From the NCBI GenBank assembly GCA_036417435.1, contig CM070901.1, positions 10,390,001-10,454,000 of the forward strand: a stretch of DNA of 64,000 nucleotides. The letters are read 5' to 3'. Of the stretch, positions 22,401 through 35,099 are shown piece after piece. Position numbers and translations under genes: made by a program. Numbering within the stretch: the stretch's first letter is position 1; each line of letters opens with the position of its first letter. Under the pieces are notes generated by a model. The model saw nothing but the letters and a program-made list of their open reading frames with translations. It was not told the DNA's origin and made no database searches. The stretch comes from Inia geoffrensis. Taxonomy: Eukaryota; Chordata; Mammalia; Artiodactyla; Iniidae.

Positions 22401-24042
22401 AATAAAAATAGTAAGTCCTCTTCTCTGGTTAGAAGTATTATGTATAAAAATATAACATGAATAAGACATTATATATATATATCTGTTAAATATTATTTAT
22501 TGGCATATAGGATTAAATATCAATTAGACAAATTACATGCTTTGTTTTGATAAAGAGAAATGATTCTCATGTAAAAAAGAATTGAAGTGCAATAATAATT
22601 ATAATAGTAATGACTGGTAAGCTGTACAGAGAAATTAGAATAAGAAAAATGCATGAGAGAGAAATGAGTATACATTTGCAATAAAGCCCAGGCAACATTT
22701 CAAACGGAGAATAGGCCCTCGTTTTGGAGGGTGTGGATAGTGCATGGAACTTTTGCCAGTAATACAAGATAGATCATGTCAACCTTCTTCATAATTCATT
22801 TTTTGATGAACACCTCATAAATATGTTATGCTTTGCATGTGCAGATAAATTTTAGTGAGGTAATTATTTGAGCTAACTATGAAGAGTAGATTTTTTTCTT
22901 TTTTATCTGAGAACATAAAATATTTTCTGCAGGTTTTGCTGAAATAAAGCAAGTTGGTAATTATAGAAAGACTTAAGTGTCTCATTTTATTATATATGTA
23001 TAAACATAGGTAAACATCAATTAATTATTCAAAATCTTTGTCATATCCTTAAGATGCTCAGGTTTGGAAGACCCATCTTGTTTTATATTTTAGCAATTCC
23101 TGTGGTTTTTCTAACATGTAAGATCATCTGCATTCAAATTCTCCCTTTTCATGTTCTTTCTATACAGAACAGTCAGTATAATACTACTCTGTATATTGCT
23201 TTTTTGGAATATATTTGCTGTAATATAGTATGAGCCTAGAATAACAGTAGTGTTCAGTGAATTTAGAAAGTGTGGAGACTATTAAAGTAATTTAAGTGGG
23301 GTTAGAATTATTCAGGTTAGGCCACTTATATTTATATTTATTAAGAAAATTATTGCATTGTGTTAAAATTTCTTATTCAATTGTACCTTTAAATAAGTTC
23401 TTCCACACTGAAAGCCTGAAACTGTCTTAAATTACCCAGAATCTAATACAGAATCTCGAACAGAGAAAACACTTAATAATTTTTTGATTGAACGAATTAA
23501 TAATACACTTTTTCCAAAGTCAGCTTATTAAAAAGTGCTCATCTGAACTTCTAGACATAAGGATGGCTGTCACTGAGGAGGGAATTTGATCAAGAGTGGC
23601 CTCTTCAACTACTTTAAACCCGGGTGACAGGGATTGGCCCAGAGGTGGGCAGTATGGAGACACAGGGTATAAATAACCTTGCAAAGAACACATATTCTCT
23701 GCAGTCATGACAATTATATTTTAAATCCAATTATAATTTAAAATGAAGATCATCCTGTAGTTGACAGTAAGTCACTTATAGCAATTATCATTCTAACTGC
23801 AGTTTGTTCTTCAAAATGAGAAAGTAAAATGAAGTTGAATGTTGATAGTAGAAAAAGACCAAGAGAGTTATATGTAAAAGTTTCAAATATTATGACATTT
23901 AACTATGATAGTCTGATTTACCTACATGAGCTATAGAAATGACACAATCAAAAAGAAAAAACCTTAACCCTATTCAACCTGGAAACATTTACAATTAACC
24001 TTGGGATATTTTATTTTGTACACAAATTGCATACATATTATC
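19468..24042. other. 4.6 kb AT-rich intergenic DNA
   Basis: Very AT-rich, especially 20,200-22,560. A short aataaatatttttggagtga phrase near 20,140 and a similar one near 23,470 resemble the tails of MIR/L2 repeats. No credible open frame, splice-flanked exon or RNA gene was seen. It could hold conserved non-coding elements, which only alignment to other mammals would reveal. Confidence 0.5.
21590..21720. repeat. MIR/L2-like fragment
   Basis: tgtatttattgaactatgta, then aatttgcccaagttcacaga and gctagtaatt match the old 'tttattgagc...' and 'cttgcccaaggtcacacagctagt' phrases of MIR in reverse orientation. Strongly diverged. Confidence 0.45.
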
Positions 24043-24492
24043 TGTTGTATCAGTCAGTGTTCAAGATAAGATAACAGTAAGATAACATACTGAAGGACTT
24101 TTCATGGGGAGTGGGCTTATACAGTGGTGGAGACAGCTAAGCAAATTCAAATTCTGAAAAGTAGACCATTAGGAAGGAAAAATCACAAGCAAATTGGAAC
24201 CTCGCAGGATGGCCAAAGCTGTTGTCCACGGACAGTCAAGATGGGAAGACGTAGGGCAGGCTGGAATTCCATGAACAAGGGCCAAAGCTGTTGTCCACAG
24301 GTGGAATTCTTTAGCTCTGCTTTTAAAACTTTCTAACTAATTAAGTTAGGCACACAGAAAAATATCACTAAAAGTCCACTAATTAGGGAATCTAATTATA
24401 TCTATAAAACTCCTTCACAGGAGCAGTAGATTAGTGTTACTAAGCAACCAGGGACAGTAATCTAGCCAAAGTAACATCAAAAAGCCATCACA
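24043..24492 (-). mobile_element. Old LTR-like element
   Basis: On the minus strand it starts tgtgatggctttttgatgtt, then ggctagattactgtccctgg, gaaggagttttatagatata and ends gaacactgactgatacaaca. This is the layout of the LTR group seen at 14,950 and 48,776, with TG...CA ends. A 19-bp phrase (ggccaaagctgttgtccac) occurs twice inside it. The 70-residue plus-strand frame here is accidental. Confidence 0.55.
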
Positions 24493-25985
24493 TCTATCCA
24501 TTACTTATATTATTTCAGTCCTAAAAAAATATAAAATCCTGTTTTTATTTGGCTTATTAATGCAAAAAATTTTCCATGTAAAGTTTTTCATACTGTCTCA
24601 ATAATACCTATGGATATACTATTAATTTACTAACCATTTTCTTAATATTGGGCATAAGTAGTTTTCAACTTCTCATTTTCATAAGTAATACCATTCTGAA
24701 TATATTTGTATGTAAAACCTTATCAACTGTGTTACTGGAGGCGAGATTATGGGCACTCAAATTTAATATTCGATATTGTTTTCATTAGTTTTAAATTATA
24801 TATTAAATGTTCTGTGAAAACTCAGGCTTTCTCTTCTGCACATCTCCTTCTCTATAATTAATCAAACCCTACAGTCAAGGTCATAGTCATGTGTTCTTTA
24901 TGGTATCAGTGAGTAGAATTTTCACGAGAAGATCTAAATGGATACAAATTGTTTATTATATACGGAGTATATAGTATTTGGGGTTTGTTCCTCTCCTGTG
25001 ATCTCTGTTGAAGTGCTCTTGTTGCTTTATTCTTCTTTTTTTCCTCCTTGAACTGCATGCAAGGCATGTAACTACTGTAGAAAGTAGAAACCAAGGCAAC
25101 TACTGTAGAAAGTTATGTGTACTCATCACGTGGAAGAATGTCTTAGCCCTTGGGAAGCTCTTGCGAGTACCTTAGAAAGCCAAGAAGGGTCAGCTTGATT
25201 TCCAGGACATGGCACAAAAGGTTAAAACAGTTTACTCTTGCCCTTGGAAGAAACGATTTTTCTCCTGGGCAATCTTTACTTCTAAGCCAAGATTTAACCC
25301 AGCTCTCTAAATTAAAGGGAACAAGAGAGCCACTAAAGCCAGAGGACTAGTCCCCATGGCTCATAAAGAACCAAACATCTTCCAAAGAGGGAGTTTACAT
25401 AATAACTGGAACTAAAGCATTTGGATGAAATAAAGAACATTTGTATAACTACGGTATGCTGGGCATACATCTAATAGGATTCTAAAGGTTCATGGCAGTC
25501 AAATGTCTGAACACTTAGGAATCTAGGAGCCTGACTGCACACATGAGAAATATCACTGTAGTTGGTGGAAATATTAGTGACAGTTTTTATGCGCTGGAGT
25601 CCTAACAGGATGACTCAGATCTTCAAATTAAAGGAAATGTTAAATAAAAAGTCTCATGTAAAGGGTTATGTACATCAGAAGTGAGCTCCAACAAAAGTAT
25701 CCATTTTGTTGAAAACCTCAAATGTATTTATCTTACTTGGATTTCGATTGGGATACTTCTAATAATTAAGTAGAAAAATAATTAAAATATTATTATATCC
25801 TGCTGTATGGAGATGCCATGTTGGCACATATCTGTGGATGGATATTTCAATGGTTAATAGGTGGATGTATAGATAAATAGAGATATATAGCTATAGATAG
25901 GTATATATCTATATATATATCTATAACTATTGTCTGTCTGCTTTGTGTTGTACACTATTCTATGTTATACTCACACAGCAGACAT
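24493..25985. other. Intergenic sequence, nothing recognised
   Basis: AT-rich unique DNA. Small open frames at 24,906-25,094 and 25,150-25,350 have no recognisable domain. Confidence 0.45.
25858..25928. repeat. ATAG/TATATC simple sequence
   Basis: Degenerate gatagata and tatatctatat units, partly self-complementary. Confidence 0.8.
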
Positions 25986-26001
25986 CAAAATAGCAATGCC
26001 A

Positions 26002-26213
26002 GGGCTTACCTGATGGCACAGTGGTTGAGAGTCCACCTGCCGATGCAGGGGACACGGGTTTGTGCCCAGGTCTGGGAAGATCCCACATTCCGTGGAGCGG
26101 CTGGGCCCGTGAACCATGACCGCTGAGGCTGCGCGTCCGGAGCCTGTGCTCCGCAACGGGAGAGGCCACAACAATGAGAGGCCCGCATACCGCAAAAAAA
26201 ACCCCCCAAAAAA
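26002..26213 (+). mobile_element. CHR-2 SINE, short form
   Basis: Head gggcttacctgatggcacag, tail gcccgcataccgcaaaaaaa. Flanked by caaaatagcaatgcca (25986-26001) and caaaatagtaatgcca (26214-26229), 15 of 16 identical. Confidence 0.95.
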
Positions 26214-26407
26214 CAAAATAGTAATGCCACTGTCCTCATGGATTTAATATTCTTAAGGGGGAGAAATAGATTAAAAACAAATACAATTATTTAGAATATA
26301 CTGTATTATACATAATATCATGCTGATTTCTGATTAATACAGTATTTCTTAAATAGGGGAACATATCACTAGCTGTGAGTAAACAACAGATAAAAATGAC
26401 CACACTG

Positions 26408-26755
26408 GGCTTCCCTGGTGGCGCAGTGGTTAAGAATCTCCTGCCAATGCAGGGGACAGAGGTTCAAGCACAGGTCCGGGAAGATCTCAAATGCTGCAGA
26501 GCAGCTGAGCCCATGTGCCACAACTACTGAGCCTGCATTCTAGAGCCCACGAGCCACAACTACTGAGCCCATGTGCCACAACTACTGAAGCCTGCGTGCC
26601 TAGAGCCCATACTCCGCAACAAAAAAGGCAACCGCAATGAGAATCCCGTGCACCGCAATGAAGAGTGGCCCTCACTCGCCGCAACTAGAGAAAGCCTGTG
26701 CGCAGCAATAAAGACCCAACAGCCAAAAGTAAAATAAATACATTTATTTTTTTTA
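26408..26755 (+). mobile_element. CHR-2-type SINE, long ancestral form
   Basis: About 350 bp. Beyond the shared head it contains three tandem ccacaactactga-type units (26,519-26,588) and a long 3' region (aatgaagagtggccctcact, gccgcaactagagaaagcct, gacccaacagccaaaagtaa) that the short copies lack. The duplication aaatgaccaca flanks it. Higher divergence fits an older subfamily. Confidence 0.9.
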
Positions 26756-26768
26756 AAAAATGACCACA

Positions 26769-27770
26769 TCAAAATAAAGAACTTACTCTTGATGAGCAAA
26801 TAGTATTAGGAAAAACGAATAGGTGAGCCCCAAATGGGAAGGCTATACTAGTGAAATATATAACCAGAAAAGGGCTCATGCTGAGAATATATATAATAGA
26901 CTACCATGTCAATAAGATAAAAACATATGACTAGTAAAATGGACAAGAGAATCAAATAGTTAATTTGCCAAACAGGAAATCTAAATGGCAAATAAACATG
27001 TGAAAATGTGTTTGACTTCATTAATAATCAGATAAATTTAAAAATATGAAGTACAAAGGTACTGTTACTGGAGTGACTAAAAGTTTAAGAGTGATGGTAT
27101 AATGTGAGAGTTTAGAGTCATGGAAGTTTTCTACATTGCTAGTGAGAATAAATATTGATTCAACCATTTTAGAAAACAATTAACATCACTCATGTTAAAT
27201 ACACATGTCTATAATACAGTAATTTCATTCTCTTAAGTATATATCCAACTGAAATCCATGCATATATACTTGCATACGTATATACAGAAGACAGGTCCAA
27301 GAGTATGCATAACTGCATTATTAAAAAGAGCTAAAAACTGGTAAAACAAGATATAACAACAGGGAATTAGGTAAATTGTATTAATTCATAGAGTGACATG
27401 CAGTATATCCTTGAAAATACATGGACTGTGTACCTAAATACCATAACCTGGATGAGGCGCAATCAATGCAAAGTGAAAGATATAAAATATGACATACACT
27501 GCCTAATTCCATTTATACTAAGTTCAAAACAGGCCAGACTAAACTCTAGTAATGTATACTGAAATGACTAAACGCTAAAATGAAAATGCAAAACACAGTC
27601 AATGTAAATCCATGTGGAGGGTCATTGAGTCCTGACGATGTTTTATGTGTTTATTAAGGTGAGGGTTTTATGAGTGTTCACACGGTAAAAAATAAAAGTG
27701 TATAATTATTTTACACATTCTTTTCTATGTGTGTTATATTTCACAATAAAAAGAGTTGTATAAGGGTAAA
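26769..27770 (+). mobile_element. Old L1 3' end (L1M-type)
   Basis: Diverged L1 ORF2 end and 3'UTR: a degenerate run from atgagcaaatagtattagg through ataactgcattattaaaaag, ccataacctggatgaggcgc and cctaattccatttatactaa, to ggtgagggttttatgagtgt and atttcacaataaaaagagtt. This matches the usual order 'cagcattattcataatagcc ... gattccatttatat ... caataaagctg'. The SINE at 26,408 sits at its left edge. Confidence 0.7.
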
Positions 27771-29385
27771 ACTTTGATAGGTATTTTAAAATTAATCTGC
27801 ATTATCCGATTCAATTAACTCTCATTTACCATCCAAATAATTATTTGCTGTGGAGTGTTGCCTTATGATAGGAAACTCATTTAAAATCCTTTCATTTAAT
27901 ATTTTTGAGAGTTTACTATAATTGTACCTGCCAAGTACTGTTGTAGGTAATCAAGATTCACAGGGAAGAAGATAGAGTCCCTGTACTCAGAGAGCTTATA
28001 AATACTCTTTTTAAATGGTATAGTCTTTAGAATGTGTATTTTGCTCAGGAGGCCATTACTAATTTAACTTTACTGAAATTGTACTGATAAGCATGATACA
28101 ATGATTCTTCTTGACCAATTCATTGTGATTTACCAAGACTGAACGTGGGTGAGCCAAAAAGGTACTAATTAACCTATCTATTAATCTGTCAATCTCATAC
28201 CTGGTGACTTGAGGAAGCTCCCTCCCCCACTGAAGGATCTGAGGAATTGTATACCTACTTTCCTTATGAAATGTTTGTTTTCTCTGTAATCAAAGAGATC
28301 TGTAGAGATGAAAATTATTATCTTTTCTATATGTTACATTTTTCTGAAGTGTGATTATAAAGTCTCTGAATGTTACGTAAATTAGGACGGTGTGAAGAAC
28401 ACTAGGAAATAAAGTTGCCTGTAAAATATATTTCAAGTGACTTAATATTAATAGCATTTTGACCTTCTTTCCTTTATCCTTGCAAAGCAACGTGAATCTG
28501 TGAGAATGAAGATTGTCTGTTAGTTGTGAATGGTGTGTATTTTCTGACAAGATAGTTTGCCATTTTCTTTAAAAAAAAAAATTCCAAAAGGTTGTATTCG
28601 TTGTGAGCTCCAATACAGAGAATGAAATTTTGATCACTAAGTTGTAATATTATGATTTTGAAACAAAAGTATTTTGTTCATATAAATCCATTGAAAAGGA
28701 ACATTTGTTTGGAACAAGTTTAATAAGCTGCTGATAATCTTCCACTTTTCTTTTTCAAAGTGGATATCAGGAATATCAGCTTGATTCCTAACTGAATTCA
28801 CAGTGTGTTTATTAGTATCATCTTGCTGCTCATTTCTGATTAGCAATAAAACTCATAAAAACAAAACAAACGTCTAAGGATTTCTAAGTCAGATGGCTTG
28901 AGTACTTAATGTTTAATATTTACTTCTAGTATTTCTGGTGAAATATGCCCTGGGATGGTGGGAGGGATTCTATTTTTGCCAAAAATTATGGAAGCAGATG
29001 CCCAGGTAGACTTGGGAGAGGTCTTCTGGGAACATCCAATAAGGGGTGGTCTGACCCTACGGAAGAAGCATAAGACATCCAAGCGTCCTTTCTGTGCTTC
29101 TGGATATTGTTGTGTGTGGATATGATACTTTTGTCTATCTTGAAACCATAAGACGGAATTGTCTTTGAATGAAAACCTGTCAGTGACAAGAGAACATTGT
29201 ATCAAGTGGCTTAATCTTCACCAAGTTTGTTCAGTTATCTTCCTCTCTAAACCTATACATTGTACGTCATAAGTACTACTTATATTCTCTTTAGTTTTAA
29301 TGTGCCAATCTGTTAATCTGAAATACTAATTTATATTTAAGTTCTATTACAAGAGGAACAGAGGCACATTATTTTTTATTTACTC
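27771..29385. other. Intergenic sequence
   Basis: Includes an MIR/L2-like stretch at 27,905-28,010. The 99-residue minus-strand frame at 28,906-29,205 shows no recognisable family and ends in AT-rich DNA. Nothing else seen. Confidence 0.45.
27905..28010. repeat. MIR/L2-like fragment
   Basis: ccaagtactgttgtaggtaa and gtccctgtactcagagagct correspond to the old repeat phrases 'ccaggcactgttctaggtgc' and 'ccctgccctcatggagct'. Confidence 0.5.
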
Positions 29386-29389
29386 TTTT

Positions 29390-29500
29390 TTTTAAATGTA
29401 TATTTATTGAGTTCCAGCTATGTGCCAGGAACTCTTCTAGAAGGAAAGCAAACAGAAGGGCATAAAATATACATTCATGCCAGTTAGTGACTCAGTCAAG
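29390..29500. repeat. MIR/L2-like fragment
   Basis: Contains tttattgagttccagctatg followed by tgccaggaactcttctagaa, the hallmark of this ancient repeat class. Confidence 0.6.
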
Positions 29501-29510
29501 GTGACAAAAT

Positions 29511-32500
29511 ATAATACGTTCTATATGCAAGATATGAAAATCTCAAATTATTGAATAATATAATCCTCTCATTTAAAATATTATATTTCATGTTAGGATA
29601 CCATGGCAATCAGATAACATTTATACTTCTAATGTACGTTAATTTCCCTCTCTTTTGGGTCCAGTCAGAATTATTGAACAAAACACATTACATGAAGAAT
29701 CCAGCTGGAATTCAGTCAAGGAAGTAGAATAAGCAACATGCAGATTTTGAGCTTTAAGGTTAAAATAGTCAGTAGTAGAAGAGCAGTCTGAAATATTTTA
29801 ATGAGAAAAACTGTGAAGTATTTTAACGCTCATTGAACCAAAAATGGGAGCATCTGAGTTTTGTTCTTGACTTAGTAGATATAAGATTTTATTGTAGCAA
29901 GTTGCTTAATACCATAGTGGTTCAATATCATAATATAAAATATTTATTTCAGTGTGTTAGGAAAAGCAAATATGAATAGAGATTAAGGATTTTTAAAATA
30001 AGTATATAGAATCGTGTAACCATAACGTATCATCAAGAAAAGCATCAAGAAGACAAGAGGGATTATCTGATTCAGAGTTAGATATAAGTGAATAAATAAG
30101 AAAAACTGTAAATACATTCACCTATGGAGGTGACCATTCTCGAGCCTCACTGCAGTCACGTCTATCCTGTGAGGGGAAACCATCCCGTCCGTGGTTACCG
30201 TTTTCCGTCGTCTAAGACTTGTGTGCTCCAGTGACAGAGTCAAAGAGAAGATTTTGCTGTTGCTGCAGGGAGCTGGCTGTGTTGCTGATGAAACACGTGT
30301 TCATTACTCCATCTATTGATGTGTTTGTGTGTGAAAATGTATTCACAGTTATATAACTATTTTCACTGTAAATAAGTTTATTTACACATTTCCAAGCTCT
30401 CTCTCATTTCATTTGTTTTTGATCTTCTTTTTCTCACATACAGTGGTGCAAAGTATAATAAATAATCAAACAAAAAACTTCCAAATGAAATCAGTAATGG
30501 AATTAGAGGGAGAAACATGATATATGGTAGCAGTGACACAGGGTAGAATAGAGGAAAACAAACAAGGTCAGTTAGAAGAAATCCAAATGAAATTATCTAG
30601 AAATGAGTAAGAGTCAAAGCTCAGAACTTGGGCAGAGGAAGCAACAGGAGAGAAGAGGTGGGGGAAGGGGGCTGGATTGGAAAGTGTTGCCCTAACTTAG
30701 TTAATTTCAGCAAAGTGAACTTGTTCAGGCTTTAGACTAGTTTTACAGGTTCTGGGGTGCATTTGCTTTCTTGGTGCCTCGTATTTTTTAAATGTTTTTC
30801 TAAATGTATGCGTCCCAGGCAGACATACATCTGTAAATATACAAACTCTTGTCACTGAGTACATTTAAATACATGCAGTACGTTTATATAGTCAGTAAAA
30901 TTGCATTTTCCATATTAATTCATTCAGTCTTAAATGATTATAAAAGATAAGCAATGCTAAGCGTTACAGAGATATATTAGAATAGGATTTTGATTCGTAT
31001 AAAATCAACTATTATGTGGTTCATAGTACACTTTGTACACTCTTAAATCAAGCGTATTTTGAGCGCCCTTAATATGTCAAAATGTACTTGGAACTGATAC
31101 AAAATAAAATCTAAACATAGAATATCTAAACCTAGGATAAAGGAAAAAAATAGACCAGAGGATGATAGGTAGATTACCTATTTTTAAGAAGGAATTGAAA
31201 GAAATGTATAAATAATTGATTATAGGAATGTGAGATAAGAAATAAGAAAGTGAGATAACCATTTATTTTAAATTAAGGATATTTCACTGAAGATTTTTGT
31301 CATTAGCACAATCACAACAGGTGTGATGATACCTGGTGACTTGAGGATGGTGAGTCTTGATTTAGGAATAGTGACGGTTCGGTGAATGCATAAAACGTTT
31401 GGAAGTATTGAAAAAATTTAAGGCTTCCAGCACGATATATATTTAGAGATTATTTGGTCTATAAATGTTAATTTCATAATTTTTTTTTCTTTCACGCTTT
31501 GCTTTCATATATAAGTGTTAGATGACAGAAGAGAGACAACAGAGGAAACAGGTGTAATAAAATTGAGGATATTAAAATCGAAAATGGCATGTCAGGATTT
31601 TCTGTGAATTTATTTTACAATATTCTTTCCAGCTTTAATTTTCATGGATTAAAAATGTTGACTGGACTATCTATATGCAGGTTTTCATTTCCTCTTGTTT
31701 ACTCTAATGAGCCACAAGAGCATCCTGGGTTATTAGTTTTCCCAGCTATTAGAGACTTGATTACTTCCTTTTCCATTTATTTTATTTTCCTCCTTAGCCC
31801 TTCTGGAATACAGCTTTCTAAATAATCTTCCATTTACCTGGTTGCCTATTCCCTGCAGATTTAATTATTTTTAGACTGGTCCCAAGTATGTTTGAGAAAC
31901 AATGCATTGCTGGAATTTTTTAAATTCTTTTTTTGTTATGTTTTGAATTTTCTGTTTTGCCATAAGTATGTATCAACTCCAGAATCTCAGAGGTTTGGCT
32001 TCATCGTAATTTACTGAATTACTTTATGGGTATATAGTTAATGCTGCTATTTAGACAGTTTAAGTACAATACTATCTTTATTTAATGTCTTTATCACTTA
32101 ACACTATTCAAATTGACCTATTCCTATCTCCCATGTCTATAAACTAACTTTAAAGAGTTTTATTAGCTTTCATCTATTCTTTAGTTGATAAAGATATCTG
32201 TATATGTATGCCTATGTCATATCCAAACCAATCTCAAATATTAACAGCACAGACATGTATTTTAATATGAAGGGTCCATAAAGACAGAACACTAGAACTG
32301 GAAACAAAAGATCTAGGAGCTCTTTCTGATTATGCTGAACTTACTTCTTTGGGTTGTTTAGAGGATAACTGAGTTATACTGTTTTAAAATCCTTTGCAGT
32401 CATGTGCCATATGTACTATTTAATATGAAATTTAACGCATCATCCCTGACAAAAGCTGTGTTTCCTAGCATCAAAATTAGCAGTCTTTATTTCAGTCCCT

Positions 32501-33533
32501 AACTGAATCTTGGATACATATGAGACCTTTAGGCAAGCACTTATGAATTACATCAATAAGCATCCTGGTAGGCACAAACAAACAAAAGGAAAAACAACTA
32601 TTTGGGAAAAAGATACGTATCTTTTTTCCCTATTGAATGGAACTGTCCACACAGAACTTAAACACATTGAGAAAAAGCTTAATTAGAAGTCTAACAATAT
32701 TCTCTGTGTATCCTGAGATTTTTGTTTGGTTTGATTTTTCTCTTAGAAGACAGGGTATTTCTTTCATCATAAAGCTATGTATAAACCCCAAATTCTTGGC
32801 TTTCTAGAATTATTTTTATCAAACCTAAATGATGTAGTAATAATTACCGGACATCATGGCCTCTAGAAGCACTCTTTACAAAATAACAACACAAACAAAA
32901 ACATAATACAGGAACTCATCCCCAGAATGCTCAGGCATTATTTACTATTTACTTTATACTCATAGATTTCTTTGAGAAATAGTTTGCTCTTTGGTGTGAT
33001 TTCAGATGTAGTATAAAATAACATATATACTGTCAAATAAATAATGGTAATATAACTCTGAATGGTATTGCTTCACTGAATGGTCTATAAATGAGTCTGT
33101 GAATAAGGATATGAATGCTATTGTTTGCAAAGAGATGGTAATCAAGATTATTCCCCTGAGCCCTAGGATACAGCTCATATTTCTTAAAATATAACCAAGA
33201 TTTTATTTAAGACAGGATGTGTTGCAATTGTTGTCTATATAGGCCCCGTCTGTACTCCTATTACTGGATTCTTAAAAGACTAGGTGCATTTCAAGGACAG
33301 AACCATGATCTATTTATCTTTGTACTAGCAACAAACTGGGTGTCTTGCACACCACATTCCTTCGGTGTAGGTCTAGTAAATGGAAACTTCCTGTTATTTA
33401 TTTTTTAAAAAATTACAAGACAGAAGATGGCTATCTACATTTGTTGTTACAGAACCCAGAGGAAGATTTAGTTTAAGGAAGTAACCATCAACTGTGTCTT
33501 AGGAACTTAGCAATCAACCACTTTGTCTCTCTT
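29511..33533. other. 4 kb AT-rich intergenic DNA
   Basis: No gene or clear repeat recognised. A small patch at about 30,130-30,300 is richer in CpG than its surroundings and is described in the findings. Confidence 0.45.
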
Positions 33534-33542
33534 GGGTTTTCA

Positions 33543-33876
33543 CTTTTTTTTTTTTTTTTTTTTTTAAAGAAGATGTTAGGGGTAGGAGTTTATTAATTAA
33601 TTTATTTATTTTTGGCTGTGTTGGGTTTTTGTTTCTGTGCGAGGGCTTTCTCTAGTTGTGGCGAGCGGTGGTCACTCTTCATCGCGGTGCGCGGGCCTCT
33701 CACTGTCGCGGCCTCTCTTGTTGCGGAGCACAGGCTCCAGACGCGCAGGCTCAGTAGTTGTGGCTCACGGGCCTAGTTGCTCCGCAGCATGTGGGATCCT
33801 CCCAGACCAGGGCTCGAACCCGTGTCCCCTGCATTAGCAGCCGGGTTCTCAACCACTGCGCCACCAGGGAAGCCCC
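33543..33876 (-). mobile_element. CHR-2-type SINE, intermediate form
   Basis: On the plus strand a T run, then gaagatgttaggggtaggag, a (ttta)n stretch, ctttctctagttgtggcgag, and finally the usual complement ending ccaccagggaagccc. It keeps the long 3' region of the 26.4-kb copy but has only one 'ctcagtagttgtggc' unit instead of three. Flanked by ggttttcac and ggcttttcac. Confidence 0.9.
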
Positions 33877-34239
33877 GGCTTTTCACATTTTAATCAGAGC
33901 AACACTGTGAAATGCTTTGGACCTGACTTCACACATAATCTGTGAACTTCCACAGGAGGTAAAAAGGGGACAAGTGACGACCAATTGGAAAATGTGTGGG
34001 ACAACAGATTGGAATAAAATGAACAATAATGAAATTAACACCCAATGATACCAGCGGAAGGCTGCTTCTAATGGCTTTAATCAGCAATCACGGACCATAG
34101 GAAAACTTCCAAGGCAGAATTAATTGTGTTAACTGTTTCCTTGGAGAAACTGTAAACATTCAACTCACCTGCTTTTTAAAATTAGGATCAGAACACTAAA
34201 ATATAGTTTATTTATAGATTAAAGAAAGTTAAAAGATTT

Positions 34240-34615
34240 TTTTTTTCTTTAAAGAGGAAAGAAGAGATACAGTCAGCTATGGGAAAAGGAAGAAAAAAAC
34301 AGATACGTGTAGAAATAAAAAAGGGGAGAAAAAAGAGGTACGTGACAGATAAAAGAATAAGAAGAGAGCTGGACATTAGAACTTAAGCAAAATCAATAGA
34401 GAGAAGCAGATAATGCTGGCTCAACATAGACTTCAAAAGAAGAGGAAGAGTAAAAAGGAGAGAAAAGAAGGTACAGAGAGGGTGAGGAGGAAAGGTGGGA
34501 AGGACAGCCTGAATCGAAATGAGGGAGGTAGGGTTCGGGGCTGGGGCGGGGGATGCTAGAGGAGAGTCAGAGGGAGAGGAAAGGAAAGGGAAATAGTGAG
34601 AGGGAAATGGAAACT
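34240..34615. repeat. Purine-rich (polypurine) tract
   Basis: About 375 bp in which the plus strand is dominated by A and G (gaggaaagaagaga, agagggagaggaaaggaaag). It is low complexity rather than a regular microsatellite, and the opposite strand gives a misleading proline/serine/leucine-rich open frame. Confidence 0.75.
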
Positions 34616-34729
34616 CACCTCTAACGGTTTGGGTGCTGCCAAGCAGAGCAGACAGCAGATGAACAGCCATATAAGGCTGCCCTGGTAGAGGTGAGCTGCC
34701 TACCAGGCTGCACCAGTCGCAGACTTATT

Positions 34730-34920
34730 TTCTAACCCAAATCTCACCCTCACCTCTGAGCTCCAAGGCTATGTATTTAACTGCTTAGCTGACAGTGCCT
34801 CTTGGATTCACTGTAGGTATCTTAAAAATACAATGTCCAAACCTGTCCTTGCCAGCCAGCATCCTCACTGAGGAGTGGACATCACCATCACCCCTGCTAG
34901 CTAAACATCCATCTTTCCCA
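34730..34920. repeat. L2-like LINE fragment
   Basis: cacctctgagctccaaggct, aactgcttagctgacagtgc, ttggattcactgtaggtatc and acaatgtccaaacctgtcct follow the order of an ancient LINE2 3' region. Diverged. Confidence 0.5.
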
Positions 34921-35063
34921 TATTTATATATTTTTTAAAACCCTATAGTATGTAGATAAAATAAATAGGGACAAATATTTTAAAATATATATTCATTTAA
35001 ATATAGATATCATTAGAAAGCAAATACAATTTTGTTTACTTATTTTATTTTAATAGAAATTTA

Positions 35064-35099
35064 TACACACACACACACACGCACACACACACACACACA
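35064..35099. repeat. (AC)n microsatellite
   Basis: About eighteen AC units with one GC interruption. Confidence 0.95.

Noticed and set aside
34383..34670. A 95-residue proline/serine-rich protein on minus
   Set aside because: Most of it is the translation of the purine-rich tract. Only the first 17 residues before a splice-donor-like site were kept as a weak finding.
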